Source: Otis tarda (lineage: Eukaryota; Chordata; Aves; Otidiformes; Otididae). From it: a stretch of 64,000 nt of DNA. Position numbers and translations under genes: made by a program. Below are positions 35,401 through 45,457 of this stretch, piece by piece (the stretch's first letter is position 1; the number at the start of each line of letters is the position of its first letter). A model generated the notes under the pieces. It was given only the letters and a program-made list of their open reading frames with translations, was not told the DNA's origin and made no database searches. Where the stretch lies: NCBI GenBank assembly GCA_026413225.1, contig CM048560.1:16200001-16264000 (forward strand), given 5' to 3'.

Positions 35401-38400
35401 CAAAATATCTTGACATCTAGATACATAGATATCTAAGTAACATGAAAAAATGTGTTCTCTTTATCTGTGATAGAACAAAGAGCTCTCTGGTTTATAGCTT
35501 TTCCTGTCTGTCTGTGTGTACTTGGATGTATCAGTGTATCTTCTAGAGTAAGTAAATGTTATCCTTCCATGTTTTAAAAAAAGTATGTTGTGTAGAAATG
35601 GTTTGTTTTTTTTTTCTTTTTTTTTTTCCCCCAAAGAGCAATTGAGTGAAACAAATGAAGTATCAAAAAGAAAATGCAAGCACATAACGTTCCTTTCTTA
35701 GTAATTTTGGTTTCTTATACCCTATGCAAGTTGATTTTTATTTTTTTTTTTATTTAGTACATTTTGGCTAGTTTCAGAAAAGCATACATTTTTCAGTATA
35801 AACTTTGAAACTTCCTGCAGATCTGTGTTGCTATGGTGGATGCCTACCATGCCAGCATGTAAATACCTCAGAAAAAAGATTTGGGGGCAGGTGGGACTCC
35901 CAGTCCTTGAGATAAAATGAGTCCTTAAGGCAACAGCAAAATTAAAAGACCTGAATAGCAAATGTACTGGATACTTAAATTTATGATCTCTGCTAAAACT
36001 ATAACTTGCCTTTGATTGTTTCTTTTGTCCATGGTTTTCTACAGCACCAAGTGTGGAATTTTGTTGACTGTCTGATAAACTTCAGATGGTTCAACAGATG
36101 TGCAGCTCACACGTGGTGAGTGTAAGCAACCTGTTTCGTACAAAAGGTTCTTGGCCCTGTGACATAGTGGGGCCTGGACTGTCCCTGCTTTTAAGCAATT
36201 TCTATGTGATAACATTGGGGGCACTGGCTCTGACGTACTTAGTTTGCTGATGTCCTTCAGCTCATTATCGCCTTCATATTTGACATTTCCAGTTCTGTGG
36301 AACAAATCAGAAATACATAAAATTCTTGTTAAATTGTGCAAGGCAGGGGATGTTGGTGGGTTACAAGAAGCAGCTGTGAGAATTACCAAGGCTTGTGTTC
36401 GAGCCCTTAGTGAGGAATATTAATGAAAATATAGTTAGTTGAAAATACTCTGGACTGCTTGTGAACTGATTCACATTTTTTGTCTTTGGATCTGTGCTAT
36501 GATTGGTGTTGTTGGTCAGTTTGTTTCAAGGTGCTTGCAGCTGCTTTCAACTTATCTGTGTGGACTTCTATGTTGAAAGATTGTCTTCCTCCACAAGTCT
36601 CATTCTCACTAGTGCAATCAAGAGACCCAAGAATAAGACCAATTTTTCTCTCAAGGTTTGGTAGAGGGGCAGATACGAGGTTGAGTTGTTTTTCCTCCTT
36701 CCTCTCTTTTCTCAAGACCTCTCTTGATCTTTTGTGTATATGCAAAGGAGAAAGAGACTTGCATTTGGCTTTTCCGATATGTTAATGGCAATGAAGACTG
36801 GATTATAATAGTGTAGATGTATGTGAATTGCTAAATAATTTATACTTTATGCATCAATGTATGACATGAAGATCTTCCAGCAGCAAATTATGTGTCAGAT
36901 TTAAGTGTAAATGCTTAAATATTATATGTATACACTTGTCTTACATCTCCACTCAGACTCAGTGAAGGACAGTTAAGATCGATAGGTCACATTCCCTGGC
37001 ACATGTGTTATTGTAATTCCAAGGACGATGAAATAACATGTGGGAAAAACAAACAAATATCCAACATAAGGCATTAATCAGTAGCAGTCTAAAGCAAAAT
37101 AAGGAATGTAACGTATTACAGATCACTTGGAGGGATGAAATTGAGATCCAGTGCTTGAAAAAATACTCTCATTCTTATACATGTACACGAAGACAAAAGA
37201 GTATGTCCTCTGAAATGGCGAACATTGCACAGAATATGTGAAGGAAAAACTTTCACATTCATTCATAATGCTACCTAGATCTAAACCAAAAGTCATATAG
37301 TAAAAGTATAAAATTAAACATTTTTACACATTTCTTTTGTAGTAGTATTGGTTATTTCTGGTACAAAAGAACAATAAAGGTGTGTTCTCCAGGAGCAGTT
37401 CTGAACATGGCACGGAGCAGCAGTGCAGAATTCCTTCCTCAAACTTTTGGAGTTCACAGAAGAAATAAATTCCAGCCTGGGCAATACATTGCTCAGTAAT
37501 TCCCAAATCCAGAAATTTTGCCACAGGTTGATATTTAAGTTCATATAGCTAATAGGTTTAAAAGGGTGACTTTTCCTTGTGGGGGAGCAATTTTGGAAAC
37601 AAACTGTATACTAAAGAGAGACTCATTTTATGGATCCACTTCAAAATGTGATTGCCTAAACTGGGCTCCAAAAAAAATCAGACTTTCACCTTATAAACAT
37701 CTCATGACCTCCTCATCCTTTATTAAATAAAAACAAGGACTTGCAACTCCTGTTTTTCAGTTGGCTGGGGTTATTTTTTTTAGCTTTTTGGTTGGTTGGG
37801 TTGGTTTTTTTTGTTGTTTTTTTTTTTTTACTTCATATTAAATATTCTAATTTCACTGGGATTTATAGCTAGATTCTGAACAGCTAGCCAATTTATTCTG
37901 GGACAGAAATATGGCTTAAGCAGTCTTATTTCAGCTATTTTTACTGTGCTGGATGGAATTTACTTTATAAAAGGTAATGACTATGTATCTAGCTGTTCGA
38001 TTTTTGGCTCTACTTAATCTGTGAGGCAGGCTGTCCTTCCATTTCTGTGTCATGACCCAGTGGATCATGTCCTTGCAATGCAATCAGATTAGGAAGGGAA
38101 GAAAAAGAGAAACAAATCAAGAAAAGATCAAAAGGGCTAAAAGAAAATATTGAAGCCACATAACTGATAGTCTATTAAACTTCAGTGCTCAATTACTTTG
38201 TCTTGCATTCCTTTCTTTTGCTTACTTTTGCTAATTGAAGTTGTTAGTTCTCTATGCAGCAGCTTTGTTTTGATGTTTTTCAGTAAAACATTTGGCACTG
38301 TGTGTATATAATATAAATAAAAAATAATAAAGTAATTAGGCCATTGTATACATGAGAAGATTTCTAGCCTGTGATATTTACATCTAGGTTGTAAAGAATT

Positions 38401-40841
38401 CCACCCATAATATGGTCTTGAAACCACAAGCATGCAGTACAAAGTTCAAAACAGAATACAACAGTTTGGGACCTGATCCTGCAAACCACATGTGCAATTT
38501 TAGTCATACGTATAATTCCATATATTAACAAGGGTGAATATGAGCTTTTTAATATGTGACCTTGAATCTGAAAGTATGTGTATTTTTTTTTTTATATGAC
38601 TAAGCTCTAGGTGTGTTACGATCAAATGTAAAGAGAATTGTCTGGAACTGAAGAGTTTAAAGTCACCTATTGACTTCTGCCTACTTGAATAGATTTTGGA
38701 TTGGGCTTTAAACAGATAAGATGCAATATGAGGAATGGGATCCAGGCAGAAAGGAGTGATTGAGCAGTGAAGGTATGCTTGTTTCACATTTTTCTTGTTT
38801 GATCTTTTGTTGATTTTTCCCTTCTCTCATACAATCTCTCTTTCCTCCCTCTTCTGGTCTGTTGTGTTTGCACTTGTTAGTTTGAGGGCCTATAAACATC
38901 AGAAAAATGTTGGAAGGAGGGTAAGGGGTGTATCAGAGTCAGTAAAAGAGGAGTGCGAGGTATAGGGGAGCCTGAGCAAAGCATGCAGGCAAGAATGGGA
39001 AGCACAAAGGGGATGGTTAGTCATGCTAGAGGGTTGTGGTCTTTTTCCTTCCTTTTTTTTTTAACCTGAAATCTTTAAGAATGTGTTATTTGAATTGGAT
39101 ATGTAGCATCAGTTTTGAGTTCAAAACCCATGGTACCTTCCAGGATTGGATTGTATATGACTTGTCTGTGCTTGGAATTATTCCAGATTTGCTGCTGCAC
39201 TTGAAATTCATTCCCTGCCTTAATCCAAAGTAACTTTCAAGTGCAGACAAGCCTAGCAGTTCAACACTAACATTTACTTACCTTTGGCAAAAGTTTTAGG
39301 TGTTCGAGGAATGCAGGATCACTCATTAAGGAATGCAGAATTTTACCTCATTAGTTTGTATTAATGAGTTATTTCCTAAGAAGCTTTTCATGGCTTAATT
39401 TTATTAACGAAACCTTCATATTAAAGGTTGTATGGGTAGAGTCACATAACTGTAATGATGTAGTTACTACAGCATACCCATACCTAATCAGCAACCTACA
39501 GTTAAGCCTTTTAGACCTTTCCTTTCCCTGCCTCCAGCTGCACAATGAAACACTTGAGCTTAAATCACAAAGTCAACTTCCAGTAATGGCATTTTACCTT
39601 TGAGAGGGACAGAATGGGTGGCCTGGGCAATAACTGCACTCATCCGAACATACTCCTTGCGCTTGATTCCAATTCCAAACCAGTTTTAGGTACCACATAT
39701 GCTTGCAGGATGCCTATTCATCCATTCCTTTTTTGAAATTTACTGAATTAGGATATTTACACTTTTCTGGACTTTCAAAACTACCAATACTTCTTTAGCA
39801 CTTCAAGAGCATGACTGCTGGCCTGTTTTCTGGATCCAGGCTTACAGAACCTGTGTTGACTTAATGTAGAACGTGATCTGTAAACTTAAAAGCAAACAGT
39901 CAAACAGTTCTTAGAATAGTGTGGTCCTTCCTATCTTGGATTTTTTTTTTTAATGCTATAGCAGCTGGGACAATCTTCTAGCCTTAAAAAGATTCTACAC
40001 ACTGCATAAAGTAAGAGAGAGTTTTGTAAGAATTAGTCCTTACTAATGTCTTGAGAATAATTTCTGTGACATTGAAATACTTTATGACAAGAAAACATTT
40101 TCATACTAAGTTGCTCATTTGTGGAAGTCTGCTTTCAGGATTAGAATCTCCAAGTCAATTTGAGAATAAACATTTTGTGGACCTATTGTACCTGCCATTT
40201 CTTTTGGTGGATGAAATACTTTAAAATAGTGTTATAAATAGGCAAATGATCATCAGATGCCTACATCCTGCAGCAACTATTTAAAGCCCACTTGTAATTC
40301 TGGCAGTGGATTCATCATAAGAATATGTTCATTAGCAAGAAGTATATTCAGTGCCATAGCATACATTCTGTGTTTCTTAACCCTGTGGAAATTAGCCAGG
40401 CAATAATGTTTTTTAGTATGGTAAGGTTTTGAGAACAAGTGAACTCTAATTCTGTTGTTAAACTCCAATGTATTAAAAAAATGTTACTTTATGTGAAATT
40501 TGATTTCACAGGCAGTTGAACACTGTGGCTTTGGTTCAATAAATCAGCACTGGTTACTACAATAACATTGTATGATCTTCAGTAGTGTCTGCTTAAAATT
40601 ATGTGCTTGAAGGTATTTGTTGAATCAGTGGTAAATGTGCTAAGCTGAGCTCCTTGCTCAATATCCAGTATGCTGAGCACTCAAGAACCTGGCTGATGCT
40701 GAGGCTGCAAGGCTCACGTAAACCCAGAGTAACATGGGATGTCTGTACCTTATAACAGTGTGATGTGAAGACCTTTGGCTTAGGGCTAACAAAAGTTGGT
40801 ATATATATGCTGCTTATTACTGTAAAGATCTAAAATAATAT
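29478..40841. other. Intergenic spacer, no gene recognised
   Basis: AT-rich sequence with scattered homopolymer runs (for example T-rich at about 32154-32167 and 34049-34062). No exon, RNA gene or further CR1 is recognisable. The BRDT first exon could lie here or closer to 12.7 kb. Confidence 0.6.
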
Positions 40842-41236
40842 GAGGACAGGCTGGGGTTGGGGTTGTTGGGAGAGTTGGGGTTGTTCAGCCTGGAGAAGAG
40901 GAGGCTCCGGGGAGACCTTATAGCGGCCTTCCAGTACCTCAAGAGGGCTTATGAGAAAGATGGGGAGAAACTCTTTAGCAAGACCTGTTGTGATAGGATG
41001 AGGGGTAATGGTTTTAAAATAAAGAAAGGTAGATTCAGACTGGATGTAAGGAGAAAACTTTTTGCAGTGAGGGTGGTGAAGCACTGGAACAGGTTCCCTG
41101 GAAACATTCAAGGCCAGGTTGGATGGGGCTCTGAGCAACCTGATCTAGTTGGAGATGTCCCTGCTCCTTGCAGGAGGGTTGGACTGGATGGCCTTTAAAG
41201 GTCCCTTCCAACCCAAACTATTCCACAATTCTATTA
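40842..41236 (+). mobile_element. CR1 LINE, 3' end with ORF2 C-terminus
   Basis: This is the longest CR1 copy in the window, about 395 bp. Frame 40857-41198 still reads the ORF2 C-terminal segment ([20 protein letters not shown], then [12 protein letters not shown] and [10 protein letters not shown]). The 3' UTR follows (GGACTGGATGGCCTTTAAAG) and a degenerate ATTCTAT end. Compared with the copy at 29278 it lacks about 27-28 bp (the GCCCAGAGAGGTGGTGGATG block) between AACAGGTT and CCTGGAAA. It is a truncated, non-autonomous remnant, so the open frame is not a host gene. Confidence 0.95.
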
Positions 41237-43372
41237 ATATAGAATGGTATCGAAACTGATAAGCCCTATTGCTAGGAATTACTGGTTAGTTCAGGTTGGA
41301 AGCCATTTTAATGGACTTATATTGCTTCTGGCTTGGGTGATGTGAACTTAGCTGACTCTTCAGCCTGAGTTAGAGCTTTATGACCATAATGTGAAGTTAG
41401 TAATTGAAGCTGGCCCTTAATTTTGTATGAATAGAAAATGAGTAGTTGTTATCCACCGAAGTATCCCTACTGAATTCCATGGGCCTGTGCAAATCAATGT
41501 GTTGGTGCTAATGCTAATAATGCAGAATTGATGCTGTCTAACAAACAAACAAACAAAAAAAAAAAAAAGAAAGGAGAGAAAAGAGAAATTAAAACTGCCA
41601 AGTGATGTTAATAGTTTTAAGCTGGTGCATAGTTTTTAAGATAAGAATTTACATTTACTTAAGCTTAATTCTGTAGCACTCTGAAAACCTCTTAACCTCT
41701 TGCAGAAGTGAACTGTCACAGCTTCCATACATCTTAGTGAGGAGAACAGATTACATTGCTGGACTGGGCCAATTCGCGCAAAGTGAAATAATCCTGCCCT
41801 GGACAAGAAGTTAATCACTGGATCAGCAAATACTTAAAAAGTAAGTAAAAATGTAAATTTTGTATATAATTGTGTTCTGCAGCTGCAAAGACTGAACATT
41901 ACAGCTAAGATTACAGGAATTTTCCTTGGTTTCAATAGGAAATCAGATGTTTTCTGTTTATTCTGCCATGAAATGTAAAAAAAAAAAAAAAAAAAAGATT
42001 GCCAAAGCCAACTGTATATCATTATGTTCCTGGGTGAGCCAACCCATGCAAATTGTACTTTTATGTGGCAATTTGTCACGTCTTCAGTCCTTGAACTTCA
42101 TATATATCAACTCTCATCTGAGTTACATATTAGTTTATAACTAAAAATCGGTGCTGAGCATGTCTTGGAAAGTCTTAATCTTTTTCAGACACTAGGGGAA
42201 GCAGTGTAAAGTCTGCACTATGGTCAAGGATGCTCAATATCTAACAGAGCTGGGTCCAAGAACAAGAATCAGGTCTTAACCAACATCAGTGACAATAGTG
42301 AAAATAATTTGGCTGTGGTCAGACCTGTGTACAAAGATCTCGATTTTGCCAAGACTTGTGCACATATTTGACTTCATACACTTGAAGAGCTCTCATGGCT
42401 GCTCATTTGAGTGAACCTAATCTGTTTAATTTAATCTTTGTGGGACTGGGACCTAAATGAGTATTTAAAATAAAAATAATTGGTTTGCTTAAGTTTCAAT
42501 CCCAATTTTAATCAGCGCTCTGGAATTTCAGCTAGCGGAAATATAGTAGACACACAATATGTATTGAAATACATACATTGCATTTAGTGCTGTAGAATAT
42601 TAATTTTATTCTTTGTTGAAGGGACTTCCCCCACCTCCACATCTCTATTGCAAAGATTTTGCATCCTACATAGAGACTGAGAGTGTTAAGAGAGGAGTAT
42701 GTCATGCTCCAACATGAGCAACTTTTCAAAGACTAAAAATAAATCAAAAATTGTGTAAGTGGGCTTAGGCTGCCAACAACCAGTCTAAGCTTGTATTTTA
42801 CTTGTTTCTGCAGGTTTTATAAGCCTGTTCACTGAAATATTTGATGTAGACCAAGGCTTATTATAGCAACCTTTGATTTACTTGCTAGAGGTCTCTCATA
42901 TACAGATAATGTGGAAGTTTTGAGGCCTAGTCCTTGGGGTGCTCAGCACTTCCCAGGACCCAGCCCTTTACGGATGTGCGTGCAGCAGAACTGTACAAAG
43001 TAAGACTTGTCCAAATAGGTAGAGATCAAAACTGAGTGTAAGTGGCAATGGATTATTCTAGGTTGCAAACTGGTATTTCAGGAGTGGCTAAATTGTGTCT
43101 GAACTCTCTTAACACACCACTCGGGCAGGTGTAAGAACTCAGCATTGATGATTCCAGGACAAACAGGCCTGATTGTTAATGAACTATTAAAAAAAATGTC
43201 CCCCCCCCCCCCTAAGAAGGCAGATTAAACTAGTGAAATTTTGTTGAAACATTCTGAAACTCCTCTGCATTTCTCTATATGTCTGCGCAGTCTCCATGCC
43301 TATACAGGAATATTTGCTTATTTGGATAATAGCAGGATTAGGGCTCAATTTTGTGATGGGAGCTTTCAAAGG
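41237..43372. other. Spacer before the TGFBR3 CpG island
   Basis: AT-rich with no recognised gene. It holds an A20 run (41977-41996), an AAAC/A-rich stretch at about 41540-41570, and a C13 run (43200-43212). Confidence 0.6.
43200..43212. repeat. Poly-C run (13 C)
   Basis: Uninterrupted C13 just upstream of the CpG-rich promoter region. Confidence 0.9.
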
Positions 43373-43482
43373 GACGCGGCCAGGAGAGCAGCGCGCCCCC
43401 GCTCGCGCTCGCCCTGGCTGAAGGGGAGGTCGTTGCCGAACTGGGCTGCGGGGGACGGGCCTCGCCCGCCATGCAGCGCCCT
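43373..43482. promoter_or_regulatory. Small CpG-rich block upstream of the main island
   Basis: About 110 bp dense in CpG (GCGCGCCCCCGCTCGCGCTC and similar), separated from the main island by about 200 bp of lower-GC sequence. It may be the outer edge of the TGFBR3 promoter island or a separate antisense or alternative start region. The assignment is inference. Confidence 0.55.
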
Positions 43483-43752
43483 AAGGATAGCTTACTCCAC
43501 AATCCCGTAGTCCTGGCATGGTTGGAATTGGAGTTTTGGCAAACTTAAAAGCACATTCTGTACTGAAGAACTTTTTCTGTTTGGTTTTTTTTTTTTTTCT
43601 CTCAGAAAGTAATAAACCCGCAATGATCCGGGCTGCGGTGCTCGGTGCATACACTGTGTCAGCTGTGTGCTGCTGGCTGAAGCTCGTTCAGGCCCGGGCT
43701 TTTCGATGACATTCACCGCTGTTCGCAGACGACGGGCGGGGGTGGCCGGGCT

Positions 43753-43789
43753 GGGGCCCGGCCCCGGCCCCAGCCCCGGCCCCGGCCCC
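43753..43789. repeat. GGCCCC/GGGGCC hexamer repeat, G-quadruplex pattern on minus strand
   Basis: About six imperfect tandem copies of GGCCCC (one carries A for G). The minus strand has six G3-G4 runs with 2-nt CC/CT loops. It lies about 300 bp upstream of the CCAAT box in the TGFBR3 island. Confidence 0.85.
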
Positions 43790-44061
43790 TCTCCCCGGGC
43801 AGCGGCCAGGGCGGACGCAGAGCCGGGCCCGGTGCGTTACACGGGTGCAGAGGTTACAGCTCGCACCGCACCTCGTGTTCCGCACCCGGTCTGGCGTACA
43901 GCCGAACCCGCGCCCCAGCGCCTTCGCGCGCTCCTTAACGCAAACAACCGACAGCTGTAGCACGGGTTCAGGTGCGGAGCGGGAACGCGCCGGGCGCGGG
44001 CCGCGCGCTGCGGGGCGGAGGCGGGAGCGGGCTCCGTCACGGCGCTGTCCCCGCCCCGCGC

Positions 44062-44073
44062 CCAATGGCGGCG
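44062..44073 (+). promoter_or_regulatory. CCAAT box overlapping YY1-like motif
   Basis: CCAATGGCGGCG. CCAAT fits NF-Y, and AATGGCGGC resembles the YY1 element that usually lies just downstream of start sites. This suggests transcription starts near here, but no start site can be read directly from sequence. Confidence 0.5.
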
Positions 44074-44074
44074 C

Positions 44075-44348
44075 GGCGCCGCCCGCCCGCCCCGCCCCGC
44101 GCGCGGCACTGCCCCGCCATGGGGTTACTCGCGGGCTGGGGGCCGGGCAGGCGGCTGCGCGCCTCCTCCTCCGCCTCCTCCCGCGCACCGCGGGCCGTAG
44201 TGGCCGGCGCTGGGCGGCCTCGGCGAGGGCTGCCCTCCGTCCCGTCCTCTCCCGTCCCGGCCGACCGGCGCCGCGGTGTCCATGGCGTAGCCGCGCCCGC
44301 TGCGTGCCTGCCCCCCGCGGGACGCGGCGTGGACAGACCTGCTGCCAG
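44075..44348 (+). other. TGFBR3: TGFBR3 exon 1 (non-coding, start approximate)
   Basis: The 3' border is firm: GCTGCCAG followed by gtaagtgcgg, a consensus donor, at 44348/44349. The 5' border is a guess within the CpG island. The exon contains ATG 44119-44121 in a strong context (GCCATGG) that opens an upstream reading frame, and ATG-GCG-TAG at 44282-44290. Splicing to 58668 gives a 5' UTR followed by the betaglycan start codon. Confidence 0.7.
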
Positions 44349-45423
44349 GTAAGTGCGGTGGCCGCCACCCCAGCTCCGTCGGCGAGCGGCCCGGGACGGA
44401 CGGAGGCGCCGGGCGCCCCGCAGGGATGCGACGGGCACGGGGTGTGATCCCCGCGGGATGTCACCCTGGGTAGGGCTGAGTGGGGGCAGTGGCCGGTGCC
44501 GGGAGGGTCCCCGGAGGGGGCCGCCGGCCTCCGCGGAGCTCCCAAGCTGAGGGGTGCGGGACCTGTGAGGGGCGGGACGGGCGGGGACGGGGCGCTGGAA
44601 GCAGTTCATCCCTCCGGGCCGTGCGGGCTCCGCGTGGGAGCTCAGCGGAGAGCGGCGGAGTGGGCTTCTGCCCGGCGGCAGCTACAGGTGTCCCGGCGGC
44701 CTCCTGTGTGTCAGGCCGGTCGGTGCGCGCTGCTCACCGCACCGAGTGAAAGCCGGGGGGGATGCGAACGCCACCCTGCAAACCGGGGCGATGGTAGCGT
44801 CGTGAGGCCGCCTGGGAGCGCGTTGTGCGTGAGGGCAGTGCGGGGGCCGGTGTCATGGCACTTCGTTACAGTTTCATTGAGGAGCTGTTGACCTGCGGGA
44901 TTTGCCGTTCCGTGTTTTGCGGGGAATGTCCTGGAGTCGATTCACTGCAGCCTTCCGCGTACACCTCTCCTGGCATTAACAGTAACAGTAACATTCTACA
45001 TTAAAGTTAAATGTAGAATCAGTAACTTCTGTACTTTCCCCAGTTTCAGATGCACTTGTAATTCCAAAGTTATTGTCACGGAAGTCAAACAGTGTGGGAG
45101 ATGATACTTCTTGTCCCTTTCAAAAGAAAGGACTTCAGGTATAGCTGCGTGTGTGGTTACGCCTTTTCCACTTGCTGTGGATGTAACCAGGTGTTAATCT
45201 ACTTATCTCAGTTCTATTAAGCTGTAGCTGGTATAATTTTATGGCTGTCATTTATTATGGTCTTCTCAAACATACGATCATCAGCACAGTTCAGTTTTAA
45301 CAGAAGCCTCTCGATAGGGTTTGTAACCTGTTAGAGAGAGACTTGGATGAACGGGTGCCTTGATTTTATTCTAAGAAATACATTGTCCTGATCGGGTCTG
45401 TATTTATACCAAACTAAGTATTT

Positions 45424-45429
<6 letters not shown>

Positions 45430-45457
<28 letters not shown>
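45430..45457. repeat. Poly-T run (28 T)
   Basis: Uninterrupted homopolymer in TGFBR3 intron 1. Its length in the assembly may be unreliable. Confidence 0.9.

Larger units (their letters stand above)
43690..44860 (+). promoter_or_regulatory. TGFBR3: CpG island, TGFBR3 promoter and first exon
   Basis: Very high GC and CpG density, in contrast to everything around it. It contains GC boxes (CCGCCCC at 44051, GCCCCGCCCCGC near 44090), a CCAAT box at 44062-44066 overlapping a YY1-like CAATGGCGGC, and no TATA box. This is the signature of a dispersed-start vertebrate promoter. It lies upstream of, and includes, the splice donor that marks the end of non-coding exon 1. Confidence 0.88.

Noticed and set aside
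40830..41198. 102- and 113-codon open frames that look like a protein ([13 protein letters not shown]...)
   Set aside because: The plus frame is the C-terminus of CR1 ORF2 and the minus frame is its shadow. This is a mobile element, not a host gene.
43688..44891. Several long open frames on both strands (up to 285 codons, Arg/Pro/Ala-rich)
   Set aside because: They are artefacts of GC-rich CpG-island sequence, where stop codons are rare. They overlap each other on both strands and have no domain. Only the frame continuing into TGFBR3 exon 2 was kept, as a uORF finding.
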